DNA of 64,000 nucleotides from Sphagnum magellanicum (Eukaryota; Streptophyta; Sphagnopsida; Sphagnales; Sphagnaceae). Shown piece after piece: positions 13,001 to 24,892 of this stretch (positions are counted from its first letter, which is position 1; every line of letters starts with the position of its first letter). The notes under the pieces were generated by a model that did not search any database, was not told the DNA's origin, and was given only the letters and a program-made list of their open reading frames with translations. The stretch spans positions 13,206,001 through 13,270,000 of the forward strand of contig CM038910.1 of assembly GCA_021904315.1 (NCBI GenBank). The letters run 5' to 3'. The translations under genes were made by a program, and so were the position numbers.

Positions 13001-15571
13001 CTGCTTGTTCTAGGTAGCCAAATGTACTCCCTTTACAATAGTGTATGTAGTCAATACAGCCCCTTGGCAACACACCTGTCAAGAGTGTTTTTTTACCACT
13101 AGGTATATATATATACCTGCCTCATACCAGCCAATAATCAGCCTTAGACCCTAATACCAATACCATGCTGGTATGAAACTTTTAAAAAGATTCAATACAG
13201 AACTACTAGGCTCGTGTGAAAGTTTCAAAAGAGATTTGATACCAGTACAACAGATTTGACAATAGTAGCAGCTGGTACTCCAAAATGTGAAAAATGTGAC
13301 ACGAGTAGCAGCTGGTCCTTGGCAATATTAAAAAAGATGTGACACTAGTACCAGCTCTTATGTTCAAAAGTAGCTAAATGTGTACTCACCCAATACCGGT
13401 TTGGACATGATCTAAAGTACCACAAATTGGTTCAATCTTGTACTAATATCATATGAATTTTAACATGTGCAAAATTGTGTAGTATCAGTGCTTCTATGTA
13501 TTGTAGTTGGATTCAATGTAGAGTTTGAGATCATTTTGAATCCAATCCAATGTTAGTTTTCATAAAATATGATCATCTTCGTACATCGTCCTTTTGCTTT
13601 GTGACAGTAGTAGTACCGTATCATGGGATTGGTTTCAGGGATTGGTGTTCAGATCTCGGCCATAGAAATTGAGGCTATTATCCTCTCCCATTTAATAGGC
13701 CAAATTCTAGGGCAGAATCTTGAAATTTCTCTCAAGTACCAATTCTGCACCTATTCCTTTCCTTGTTTGATATGCTTTTCATGACAGGAGGGGGGTTCAG
13801 GAACTGGATGTTCCCCTTGTGGTTTGCCCTCTTAGGTGGTTCTTTAGTCTTCTTGGATGTGGGTCCTTCCATTTTGTTCATTGTATCCCCCCCCCCCTCC
13901 CTTTTTTGGGTGCTTTGATTTATTTATGATTGGCATGGTTTCATCAATTCTGCACCCATGCTGGCAAGTTTTAGGGTTCCAGCATGAACTTCAGTGGTTG
14001 GGAGTAAGGGGCAGGTCTATTAGGGAGGATTGTGCGTGGCACAATCCTCCCTACAAGGCCCACTCTCTGTACTTTGAAGTAACATGTACCTTTGTGTACC
14101 ATATTTTAATCTCTTTTGCCTAATCTGCCTGACTGGCTGATTCTACAACTCTACAACAAAACCCCTGACTTCAACTGAAAAGAATGCACAGTATATACCA
14201 GTGTTGTGCGGGTACCTATATCTTATACCCAGATATACCCACCAGGGTATATCCCTTACTTCAACTTATTTTCTTAAAACTAATTTACCCTAATGAATCA
14301 CATACTCAGAATATATATATCTGAAAAAACTACATCCTCATCATACCTTCTTGCACATCTATATTAGTTTTGAATGCACCCCAAAGATCTATTTTTATTT
14401 TTATTTTGCGATGGGCTACTTTGACTGGTCCTTCATAAAAATCATATAAATATATTTGTTTTACACTTACACTATTTTACATGGCCACATAAGACCATAT
14501 AAGTGTATTTATTTTTATATTTACACTTAGTGTAAGTGCTAAACCCTTTACACGCACAACATTGGTGCAAATTTGTAAACACCAATTGAAGGAATATCCA
14601 CAGTTTCAAAATATTTTTTGTGGTGGGCCAATCAAAGTGGTTCCTTGTAATCAAAACAAAAACTTGAACTTTGGTTGAACCAAACAACAAAATGAGAAAC
14701 CTAACAATAGGAACGCATCCATATGGGCACATTCACATAAAAACATCCAATTTGGTGTGTGCTTGCAGTTTATTCAATATTTTAAAACTTTACATCCATA
14801 TAAAACATTGGCATCACGACATCCAAAATATGCAACTTGAAGTCAAGATAATTTTTTTCATTTTTCATTTTTTATTTGTGTTATATTTGGGACATGCAAA
14901 TGCCTGCAATAGGTTGTTTTTATGAGCTTTGCTAAGTAGTCTTGCCTTTTTGTCATTGTTTACATTATTTTACTAAAAACATTTTATATTTCTTCTTCGC
15001 CCTTGTTCATGATTATATGTCGCAAAATAGAAACATAGGGGCTTCTAGGCGACACACCATTTTAGCTTATATATGTGACAATTCAACTTTAGGCAAAGTA
15101 CTTGGGATAAAATTAGAAAAGAACACCACCAAAAGAGAAGGGCCAATGTGTTCAAATGTAAGTTAACTATAATTTTAGAAAGTATCTTCTTAGCAGGCCA
15201 ACTAGGGCTCATGCAAACTTGCCTAGACAGAAGAGCACCACCTTTTGACCAAAAAACCCCTCCTTCAACCCCTCCTTCAACCTGGAATAAAAATGTTGTG
15301 CCCTTGTCAATCCATGTTAAACCTTCTCATTGGCTACATGATTTTATTTTTTCTAAAACTCTTGGTCACCATTTTCAACCTGGGCTAATAATAATACCCC
15401 TTCTTAAGAGTGTGGGTATTCATACTATTGCAATTCATATTTATTAGGGTAAACCAACTGGTGATCGAACATTTAAACTTTCAGGGCAGGCCAGATCCGA
15501 AGGTAGGGCTCCATTGTTTCTGGTGCTCAAAAAAAACTTATACCCCTTCTATTGGTGCATCTGGTTACATA
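10100..15571. other. Long intergenic region
   Basis: No gene is supported in these 5.5 kb. Visible features are AT dinucleotide runs at about 10735-10763, a perfect palindrome GGTATATATATATACC at 13102-13117, an 11-C run at 13887-13897, and a short stretch (about 13130-13400) with loosely repeated 'agtagcagctggt' and 'ccagtac' words. ORFs such as those at 11390-11587 and 12395-12610 (minus) and 13857-14123 (plus) show no recognisable domain or splice context. Confidence 0.5.
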
Positions 15572-16815
15572 TAGTAAAGGATGTCGTGAAGCATCATTTC
15601 ATCCATCTGTCCCGTCATACATCCGTCCATCTGTCCGATCATCCTTCCATCTCGTCATGGTCTATTTATTTTGACGAGGTGGAAAAATAGTGGAATCTAG
15701 ACATGGCACGATGGGCAAAGTAAAGGATGTTGTCGCAACCCTACTTTGAGAGAGTGAGGATGAAACTCACACTCTCGAAATCAGGACTTCTGAAACTTCA
15801 AAGTTCGATTACAGGGGTCAAAACACCTTGCATTGGGGTGTTTTTTATATCATTGGAAAGCTATCAAAATGTAGATGTTGAAAATGGCCTCGTATGGGCA
15901 ATTTGGACATCCACAGCACATGTTATGGCAAAAAGAAGGGTCGGGAGTCAAACTGCCAGTTTGACTCCCGACCATTAAAAGTCGGGAATTGACTCGACCC
16001 CGGTGCGTGCAAGTAGAGTGTGATAAACCATTAGAAAGTTCTTGAGGAGAGCTACAAGTTTACTTTCGACTTCATCCCAATCAAAGGTCTAAACAAAGAG
16101 TTATGACCTCGCAAAGTCCCAAGAGTCCAAACCGGGACAGTTTTGAGATTCTTCCTTGGGAGTCCCGGGACAAAAAGCCATTCGAATGTAGGTGCTGCGG
16201 AGAAACATAGAGAATACTATATGGGGAAGGTGGTGGTTTCCCCCGAGACCAGGTCATGGTGAGTCTTGTGCATCCAGAGTCACCCGTGGCTTGTCCTAGC
16301 ACTAAAGGTGCTCCAGAAAATGAATTAACTAACTTGTTGGTTGGTTTGATGTAGGTTCGAGTAAGTAACTAAAGCTTGTCATTTTTCCTAGTCCTATCCC
16401 GGAGCTTCATCACACCCCTCTACCCCTTCTAGTGCTAAAAGCTGGGAACATGCCTTGAGTTCCTTACAATTCCGTTGTTTGAATAACTTAGACCCATCTT
16501 AGGTCTAACTAAAAACTTGGGAGCATGTCAAATGTCATGAAGCATCATTTCATCCATCTATCCTGTCATCCATCTGTCCATCTGTCCAATTATCCATTTG
16601 TCCCGTCATGATCTATTTACTTCGACGGGGTGAAGAAATAGTGGAATACAAACGCGATGTGGCGAACAAAGTAAAGGACGTCGTGAAGCATCATTTCCTA
16701 TCATCCATCCGTCCATCCATCTGGTCATCCATCCGTCTTGTCATGGTTTGTTTACTCCGACGGGGTGGAAAAAGAGTGGAATATAGACACGGCACGACGG
16801 GCAAATGTACCATCA
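15572..16815 (+). repeat. 146-bp tandem repeat array, interrupted by a solo LTR
   Basis: The word 'tc(g/a)tgaagcatcatttc' begins at 15584, 16535 and 16681. Subtracting the 805 bp added by the LTR insertion (800-bp LTR plus 5-bp duplication) puts the second copy at 15730, so both intervals are exactly 146 bp. Each unit contains 'catccatctgtcc' sub-repeats, then 'tttacttcgacggggtgg' and 'gtggaat...acggcacgacgggca'. About three units are present. No coding function is seen. Confidence 0.85.
15731..16530 (+). mobile_element. Solo LTR, family A (800 bp)
   Basis: It begins TGTCGCAACC and ends GCATGTCA, with TG...CA termini as in the 37766-38679 copy. It is flanked by gatgt (15726-15730) and aatgt (16531-16535), a 5-bp target-site duplication with one mismatch. 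It interrupts a 146-bp tandem repeat, and removing 805 bp restores the repeat phase exactly. No internal retroviral-type region is present, so it arose by LTR-LTR recombination or came in as a solo copy. Confidence 0.88.
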
Positions 16816-17560
16816 AATACACACACATGTGCATTAGGCACGGGGTTCAAACTAATACACTTGTATGTCAAGTTTGAAATGTGTCATCTTTCCACCTTCA
16901 AATCAGCCCTCAAACATTTCTAAGTGTACTACTATAGAGACACAGTGAATGGGCATGCACCAGCACACCATGAAGGATGAATGGTAAGTGGTCAGGAAAC
17001 AATTTTCTGTTGGGTTCCAGTTCCTTACCTAACCAGTGTTGTTCACTTAGTTGCTTTTTTTTTCCCCCTTTACCTACCTCGCATCCAGTGTATGGTGCGC
17101 TGGTGGGTGCTGGTTCACTGTTCACCCTACAGTAGGACTTTTACCGTTCTGGCAACTTCTTTTCAAATATTTAATTATTTTTCACTAGTGTGAACCCTGT
17201 GCATAATGCACAGGTGTGTTATTTCAACAATGTTTGGTCCCCCCCCCCCCCCCGCCCCGGCGGTTCTTTATATTTTTCCAATTACTGTTAAACACCGGTT
17301 TCATGTGGGATCAAAGGGGTTGTTCAAAAAAATTCTATTTCAAAATCTTAAATGGACCCATAATTGTGTGGCTATTGTTGCAAATATTTGGAGTTATTAC
17401 AATGTTTTGGATACCAGTCCTCCTTCAAATTCCTAGTGTTTCCCTACATTTAATAAATGACCTTGGGGTCACTGAGCTCATAGGGTCAGGGAAAAGGCTG
17501 GAGTGAACCAGCAGCCACCAATGCACCAATTGAGGATGAGCCCGTTCAACCCGTTTTGCG
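16816..17560. other. Intergenic; homopolymer C tract
   Basis: No gene is recognised. A 15-nt poly-C run lies at 17239-17253 and is followed by CGCC-rich sequence. ORFs across it are an effect of the low-complexity tract. Confidence 0.5.
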
Positions 17561-17574
17561 GATGAACATCCTCC

Positions 17575-17868
17575 TTGCCCGTCGAGATTTTTTTTTTCAC
17601 CTCCTCTTTGCCCCGAAATTCTCTACCTCCCCCCTCCTACCTACCCCCTCCTACCGACCACCTACCAAGCCCACCCCCCCTCCTACCTCCACCCTCCTAC
17701 CTACCACCTGCTAACCCCACCCCCCCTCACTCCATCGCCACAGCTCCAGAGACCTCGAGGGGCTGTGGAGCGGGAGCTGGAGCTATGGCTGTGGAGCGGG
17801 AGTTGGAGTGGCTGGAGTTGGAGCTGGACTGGTTAGAGTTGGAGTGGGACCCACGTGCCCACGAAAAG
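17575..17868 (+). other. Low-complexity CT/GGAG-rich stretch, possible upstream exon
   Basis: A pyrimidine-rich block (about 17580-17735, 'cccccctcctac' type) is followed by a 'ggagttggag' rich block and then by a strong splice-donor-like site, AAAAG|GTAAGA at about 17868. The next good acceptor on this strand is 'tttgtttag|GG' at about 19661, just before the ATG of the C2H2-like gene. The block may therefore be that gene's first, possibly untranslated, exon, with the whole fold-back array lying in its intron. The ORF's own frame (phase 0) does not join in frame to the downstream ATG frame, which favours an untranslated role. This is inference. Confidence 0.35.
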
Positions 17869-17916
17869 GTAAGATGCTTATGTTTTTTTTTTTTTGTTTT
17901 TTTGTTTGTTTTGTTT

Positions 17917-19540
17917 GAAGAAGGCTTGAGAAGTCTTCTTCTTTTTTTGCAGCAGAAGAAAAGGAAGGCGACGACAGCGTTGCTGCTGTCACCTTCTTCT
18001 TCTTCCTCTTTCTTTGCTGCACTACAGCTTAACTGTAGCGTAGCAAAGAAGAAGGCCTTCTTCTTCTTTCTCTTTCTTTGCTACACTACAACTCAACTGC
18101 AACGCAGCAAAGAAGAAGGCCTTCTTCTTCTTCTTTTTTGCAACAGAAGAAGAAGGCCTTCTTCTTCTTCTTTTTTGCAACAGAAGAAGAAGGCCTTCTT
18201 CTTCTTCTTTTTTGCAACAGAAGAAGAAGGCCTTTTTCTTCTTTCTCTTTCTTTGCTACACTACAGCTTAGCTGCAACGCAGCAAAGAAGAAGGCCTTCT
18301 TCTTCTTTCTCTTTCTTTGCTGCACTGTAGCTCAACTGTAGCGCAGCAAAGAAGAAGGCCTTTTTCTTCTTTCTCTTTCTTTGCTACACTACAGCTTAGC
18401 TGCAACGCAGCAAAGAAGAAGGCCTTCTTCTTTCTCTTTCTTTGCTGCACTGTAGCTCAACTGTAGCGCAGCAAAGAAGAAGGCCTTCTTCTTCTTCTTT
18501 TTTGCAGCAGAAGAAGAAGGCATTCTTCTTCTTTTTTTTGCAGCAAAGAAGAAGGCCTTCTTCTTCTTCTTTTTTGTAGCAGAAGAAGAAGGCCTTCTTC
18601 TTCTTTCTCTTTCTTTGCTGCACTACAGCTCAACTGCAGCGCAACAGACGAAGAAGGCCTTCTTCTTCTTTCTCTTTCTTTGCTGCACTACAGCTCAACT
18701 GCAGCGCAACAGACGAAGAAGGCCTTCTTCTTCTTTCTTTTTCTTTGCTGCACTATAGCTTAATTGCAGCGCAGCAAAGAAGAAGGCCTTCTTCCTCTTC
18801 TTTTTTGCAGCAGAAGAAGAAGGCCTTCTTCTTCTTCTTTTTTGCAACAAAGAAAAAGGCCTTCTTCTTCTTCTTTTTTACAACAGAGGAAGAAAACCTT
18901 CTTCTTCTTCTTTTTTGCAGCAGAAGAAGAAGGCCTTCTTCTTCTTTCTTTTTCTTTGCTACACTTCAGCTTAGCTGCAGCGCAACAAAGAAGAAGGCCT
19001 TCTTCTTCTTCTTTTTTGCAGCAAAAGAAGAAGGCATTCTTCTTCTTTTTTTTTGCAGCAAAGAAGGCCTTCTTCTTCTTCTTTTTTGTAGCGGAAGAAG
19101 AAGGGCTTCTTCTTCTTTCTCTTTCTTTGTTGCATTGCAGCTCAACTGTAGTGCAACAAAGAAGAAGGCCTTCTTCTTCTTCTTTTTTGCAGCAAAGAAG
19201 AAGGCCTTTTTCTTCTTTCTCTTTCTTTGCTACACTACAGCTCAGCTACAGCGCAGCAAAGAAGAAGGCCTTCTTCTTCTTCTTTTTTGCAGCAGAAGAA
19301 GAAGGCCTTTTTCTTCTTTCTCTTTCTTTGTTGCACTACAGCTCAGCTACAACGCAGCATAGAAGAAGGCTTTCTTCTTCTTCTTTTTTACAGCAGAAGA
19401 AGAAGGCCTTCTTCTTCTTTTTTACAGCAGAAGAAGAAGGCCTTCTTCTTCTTTATCTTTCTTTGCTGCACTGCAGCTCAGCTGCAACGTAGCAAAGAAG
19501 AAGGCCTTCTTCTTCTTCTTTTTTGCAGTAGAAGAAAAAG
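17917..19540. repeat. 1.6-kb palindromic fold-back satellite (GAAGAAGGCCTTCTTC)
   Basis: The array alternates two unit types. One is built around the perfect palindrome GAAGAAGGCCTTCTTC followed by a 'tttttgcagcagaagaagaagg' linker. The other is a longer hairpin with arms CTTTGCTGC and GCAGCAAAG enclosing 'acta-cagct-caactgcagc'. Each GGCC centre is flanked by complementary AAGAAG and CTTCTT runs, so the array can fold back on itself at many registers. It has no fixed reading frame: open frames exist on both strands and in several phases only because the units contain no stop codons. It is intronic or promoter-proximal to the gene at 19676. Confidence 0.9.
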
Positions 19541-19543
19541 AAG

Positions 19544-19575
19544 AACCCTAAACCGTAAACCGTAAACCGTAAACC
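19544..19575 (+). repeat. Telomere-like CCCTAAA/CCGTAAA run
   Basis: One CCCTAAA is followed by three CCGTAAA units, which are one-base variants of the plant telomere repeat, at the edge of the fold-back array. It is too short for a telomere relic by itself. Such motifs also occur as telo-boxes in plant promoters. Confidence 0.7.
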
Positions 19576-19675
19576 TTCTACCCCATCCTCAATATTTTTC
19601 TTGCTTATGGTTTAGTTCATTAGAATTAACATTTAACAATAACTAGTGGTCTTTTGTTTAGGGTTGGAGGTTGTA

Positions 19676-21342
19676 ATGGGTAGGAGAAGAAGAATAAGGA
19701 AAAACGGTGGTGGTGAGCTGGAAGTCAATAAGCAAGATGTTGTTGCGTCAAATGAGGCGATTCCTCCAAGTGTTGTTATGTCAGATGAGGTGATTTTTCT
19801 GCCATATGTTGCTGGAGGAGATGAGGGAGTTGTTGAGTCACATGTTGCTGCATTAAATGCAATAATTGTGGAGCAAAATATTGCTACATCAGATGCGGCA
19901 ATTACTCAGCAAAATGTTACTGCATCAAATGTGACAATTGGTACATCAGATGCGGGAATTGCTCAGCAAAATATTATTGCATCAAATGCGGGAATTGTTC
20001 AGCAAAATGTTGCTGCATCAGATGCGGCAACTGCTCAGCAAAATGTTGCTGCATTAGATGAAATAATTGATGACCAAAGTGTTGTTACATCAAATGAAAT
20101 AACTAGTGACCAAGGTGTTTTTGCATTAGATCAGGAAATTGGTGAGCAAAATGGTGCTCTATCACAATTGAAACACAAGGATAACATTGGTATATATTGT
20201 TTTAGAATTTGTGGACATTAGATTAAATACAGATTAATAAAATTGTACAAGTTTCTTGAAGTTTAATTATATCCGCAATTTCCATCATTTGTTGGAAGGT
20301 GCGGAAATTTTTTTGTCAAATTTTTTCTATTACAATAATTTAGAATAGTTCATGTTTATAGGAGTAGTATGTGAATCTATGATTTTATGTTTTGCAATAC
20401 TTGCATTTTGTTTTTTGAACTTTCATTTTTGGGTTTAGGTTCGGGATTAGAAACTGAGCAAGCTTCTCTGCCACTTGCATTTCTTTGTCCACTTAATTTA
20501 GCTCGGAAGGACAAGGAATGGACGAAGGTTGGGTCGAAATGGAAGTGCGAAGTTGGCACTTGCACTGTCGCATACTGTGCCAAATGGTTGTTGACCAAGC
20601 ATTTTAAGGAGGTGCATGGCTTGGTGGCAGCAAAGTCCAAACCTGGGAGACCTTCAACTTCTGCGAAAGGTCCTCGACATCAAGACCATGCCAAGATGAA
20701 CGCTCGCATTTTGGGAAATGTGATGGTTGTGCAAAGGAGGAATGATCAGAAAGTTGCTAGTTGTACTTGTGCCAAAGTAGAACGCAAGTGGAATCACTTG
20801 GTAGCTCTTGCAAAAGAGTGTCCACCACTCCTAAAACCACCTTTGGTCAGATTAGCTTCAGAGCCATTGTTGAAGGTGTTGGGCCTTAATGCCTGGGGCA
20901 TGGGTAGTGTGTTTCGAGATGCAACATCGCGGATGGAGAAGGATGAAGATTTACAAGGGATGATCCAATCCACCTGTTATGTATATGCACGACAATTCAA
21001 GACGGCATGGGATGTCAAAAATTGGGATCGAGAATCCAATAAAACAAGTCGGACAAAACAGTTGGTGGATGTTTTAGATTTTCATGAATCTAGAATGATT
21101 CATGGAAGGTAAGAAATAATAATAAGCAATGTTTATTGTTTTTTTATTGTATTTCATCCAAGGTGTGTTACGATTTAATTTGGTGATTTTTGGGTGTTTA
21201 TAGGGTTCATGACCAAACAAAGGTCCAATTTGTTGCAAATGCAGTTCAGGTTGAGATGCAACGCCGCCATTTTTACACTGCTCATCATGCAGCAGTTGCA
21301 TACCGAGCTAAACACGGGATTATGGATACTAATATGGGTTAG
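19676..21342 (+). CDS. C2H2 zinc-finger-like protein with 12-residue repeats, unknown role
   Basis: Three exons (19676-20189, 20439-21108, 21204-21342) join in frame with phases 1 and 2 and GT-AG borders, giving about 440 residues. The N-terminus is basic (MGRRRRIRKNGG). Residues about 68-160 form imperfect 12-residue repeats of the type SDAGIAQQNVAA, acidic and Gln-rich, matching a 36-bp DNA repeat. Exon 2 encodes 'CEVGTCTVAYCAKWLLTKHFKEVHG', with Cys and His spaced like a C2H2 finger, then a basic region (KSKPGRPSTSAKGPR) and an alpha-rich C-terminus ending 'YRAKHGIMDTNMG'. I do not recognise the family. Nucleic-acid binding is suggested by the finger and basic patches. It could be a host gene or a transposon-borne DNA-binding protein. 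All three exons are open, so it may be functional. Confidence 0.65.
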
Positions 21343-21760
21343 GGTTTCATTTTATATAATTAGTAAGGTTTTGTAGCCCTTTTATTTTTTGGACTACCCA
21401 ATTTTGAACTTCAATCCTTTGATATGTTATAGAGATCCAATGTTTTTTTTTCATTGGGTTCTCTAGTAATTTTCCATGCACCCATTTTTGTACATCTTTT
21501 ATTAATATAATAGTATCTTTTACTCACACTTGTTTGATGTGTATCTGGTTAATCATATATGTCTTCTTTGTCATAATTTTGTTAGTACTTGAGATGTAAG
21601 AATCAAACCAAAGATCAAAATGAACATTATACAATACTTACATCTAAGTTAATAGGACTCACATCACTTGAAGACTTTAAAAATAATCCACACATTTTAA
21701 ACATATAATACCCACATCATTTTCTATTATGAACTCCATAAGACCATTTTTTAATATGCA

Positions 21761-22070
21761 ATATCTGCATATAAGTCCAAAAATAGCCACAGGCATTTTG
21801 CATTAATTGTAATACCCACATATAAGTCCCATAATAGGCACTGGCCTTTTACATTCCTTGCAATACCCGCATATGAGTCCCATAATAGCCGCTGGCATTT
21901 TGCATTCCTTGCAATACTCGCATATAGGGCACAAATAATCGTTGACATTCTTCATTCGTTACAATACCCGCATATAGTCTCCATAATAGCCGCTAGTTTT
22001 TTTTGGCATCTCTTACAATACCCGCATATAAGTCCCATAATAGTTGTTGGTTTTACATTCATTGTAAAAC
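21761..22070 (+). repeat. 51-bp tandem repeat, about six copies
   Basis: The word 'c(g/a)catatAAG/gag' recurs at 21768-21770, 21819, 21870, 21921, 21971 and 22025, giving spacings of 51, 51, 51, 50 and 54 bp. The consensus runs 'gcaatacccgcatataagtcccataatagccgctgg' plus 'cattttgcattcctt'. Its core 'tgcaataccc' is the reverse complement of 'gggtattgca', the core of the 80-bp repeats beside the MULE gene, so these arrays may share an origin. Confidence 0.85.
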
Positions 22071-23559
22071 TTACATTTTGTCATAAGATTAATTTAGAAT
22101 AATATTTGATTTAGGTATATAAAAAGACATAATTTTGGTACCCAGACCACTTTTGAAATGACATTACATGCGAGTATTGCATTTAGGGTTTAGGGTTTTC
22201 ACATATGGTTTCCTTCAATCACCTATGTATTATTTTAGTATGATCTTGCAAATATGTATTACATTTTTTTGCATATAAAATTCCCCCTATAATGCATTGT
22301 AGATTTATTTTATTTACTATTAATTTGTAAAAAAACTATTAATTAATTTAGGGTTTCCCAAACTCTAAATTTGAATCATATTCCAATAGTATATATTTAT
22401 AACAATTATATGGAAAAATGTGCTTTCTTTTTGATAAATTTTTTTAGTTCAAATTAAAAATGTTATAACACAATAAGGATTAGACATTAAACTATCATAA
22501 ATGCTTATTAGGCTTACGTGGCCTAGGCTAGTATATTACCTATATGACTAGTAGGTTTACTTAATAAATTCAATCACCTTCAATACTTACATAGACCATC
22601 TAAGATATTAACTTAGAAGGCTTACATTAATGAATAAATTACATAATAGGCCTATATTAAGAAAGTAGCCTATCAATTAATTAATTAGGTTACTTAACAA
22701 ATAACTTACTAACCTATTACTCATGTTTAGGTTAGTTTGTTTAGTTTGATCAATGTCCACACTTTAGTCAATTTAACAACCTTAGGTTTGAGCTTTTGTT
22801 GAAATTAATAATTTGTCAAGGTTATAAATTCTTGGTTTTTTTTTATGAACACTATTGTGTTTTTTGGATAGTCAAGTCATCTTTCAACTTCTAAAAGTGT
22901 TGAAAACATTACATAACAACTTGGCCCTCACAAAGCTTTTAAAACCCACACAAACTTTAGCATGACGTCTAAGAGCTTATGAACATTTTCATACCTAACT
23001 ATTAATACGTAACCATAGGTTTATATATATATTACTATAAATAAAAAAGAAAATATTATATGTATTGAAATGGTTCAACAGTATAATTCCATAATATCAT
23101 TATTTATATATTAGGTGTTATAAATAATAATATATTTGGACCAATATTTAAACCAATATTATACATCATAAAAAATAAAGTTTACATAAGGACTTGTGTT
23201 ATATATCTATAAAATATAAAATAATTTTGACCCACTATATGAATATTTTAACCAAGAAATTATTTACTATATATCATAAAAGTATAAATTAAAATTTCAA
23301 TTAAACATAGGATTAATATATGAGAGAGATCATTTTTATTATTATGTGAAACAAAAAAGAAGAAAGTAGAAAATTACGTGCTTTGAATTATTTTTAAACA
23401 TAATTTAAAATCTTGTTAAATTAAAGACTTTATATTTATGTTTTTAGTATGAATATACAACTTTAAAAGGGGAAAAAAAAAATGAACATCTTTGAAAAAT
23501 ATTTAAGTTTGAACTTTTTATTTTTTGATCTTGACAAACTTTGTATTGCATTTAGGGTT
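22071..23559. other. Very AT-rich intergenic DNA
   Basis: No gene, RNA or clear repeat array was seen. The stretch is strongly AT-rich, with many TTAATTAAT and TATATA words. Confidence 0.5.
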
Positions 23560-24720
23560 GGGGTTTTCACATAAGGTTTGTTTTTTACCTTTGTGTGATA
23601 ACTCTAACCTAATTTCACAATCTCTTTGAGGAAGATATAAAATGAAATTGGATTGTTTCACATATGTCTTAACCCTAAAATTTTCCCCCTAATTTAATAT
23701 AAAGTATTTATGATAATTAATGAATTATCAACAAAATTTGTCATATATTGAAATAATTAATAGACCATTATTTCAGATAACTTAGATGATTAATTATCAA
23801 GAATCAGATAATCATTTATTTATTTAAAATAATTAACTAATCATTTGGCTTAAATTTATTTACTTGAAAATAAAAAGTTGGATTTAATCAGATTAATTAA
23901 TTTGATATTTGATTGATTAACTTTAGTATATTTTTGTTTTAATAAGTTATTGAAATCACTATTTAAGATAATTATTCCATGTTATAGATTGCAAGTTCAA
24001 CTTTTTCATGAAAAGTTTTTACACCAAAATAAGCTTGATCACAATTGTCATTGTACTATTTGTTCCACAAACAATAGAACCTTTTTTTAAATTCATGAAA
24101 AAAAATAAGAATCATGGATTCCTAATCAATAACCCCAACCTCCATACACACCTTTGTTAGCATATGATTTTGAAATTAACTAATTATTTTAGAGTGACCC
24201 AAAATGCAGGTATTGCATTTAGGGTAAGATCTTCATTTAAAGAAGGCTTAAACCCCACATGCGTATTTTTTGTGTGACCCAAAGTGCAGGTATTACATTT
24301 AAGGTAGGATCTTCGTATAAAGATGCTTAAACCCACATGTGTACTTTCGAAATGGCCCAAAATGCAGGTATTGCATTTAGGGTAAGGTTTTTTCAAAATG
24401 ACTTTGCGTCTGCATATTGTGTTTAGGGCTAAGTCTTCACTTAAAGGTATCCAAACCATTTAGATGGTTTTTTTTTTGAAACGTGTGGGTATTGCATTTA
24501 GGTTTGTTTTTCATTTAAACTTGCAATACCCGAACTTACCTTTACTAACTGGAATGTTGGGGTTTCATTGTAATACCTACATCCGTACTTACCTTTACAA
24601 ACTAGAATTTTGGGGCATGATTGCAATACTTGCACTTGTACTTACTTTTTACCAATTGGGATTTTGGGGCCTAGTTACAATACTTGCATCTAACACTAAT
24701 ATTATCATTATCCTTTTGTT
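23560..24720 (+). repeat. Left copy of about 1.1-kb direct repeat flanking the MULE gene
   Basis: This segment matches 28700-29705 in order and orientation. Both have 'acctttgtgtgat...ctctaacct/ctccaactt', 'gaagatataaaatg', 'ttcacatatgt...aaccctaaaattttccccc', then an 80-bp tandem array, then 'tttagggctaagtcttca', 'ccaaaccatttagatgg', 'gaaacgtg' and a 'ggaattttggggc' block. In this copy the array (units at 24191, 24271 and 24349) has about three units. The copies are diverged but clearly homologous. Confidence 0.75.
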
Positions 24721-24892
24721 TTTTCATTTCACATTTTTTGTGCTTATTACTTGGAAACAATAATAACCTTTGTGCCATATTAGACTTCATGTGTGTGTTG
24801 AATACATGATGTTCAAAGAATTTGGGTATGATTTCCTCCATACAAAATTGATTCTAAAAGAAAATTTTTAGTGCTAATGGCAACAATCTTGA

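Noticed and set aside
17575-19565. Long ORFs of 190-250 residues (Phe/Ser/Leu- or Lys/Glu-rich) across the palindromic array
   Set aside because: They occur in several frames and both strands because the repeat units lack stop codons; no domain, start context or splice support.
19544-19575. An interstitial telomere marking a chromosome fusion
   Set aside because: Only four units, three of them variant CCGTAAA; too short and degenerate for that claim.
21761-22070. The 51-bp array as a CRISPR array
   Set aside because: Units are contiguous and diverged along their whole length, with no invariant repeat and unique spacers; the DNA is eukaryotic.
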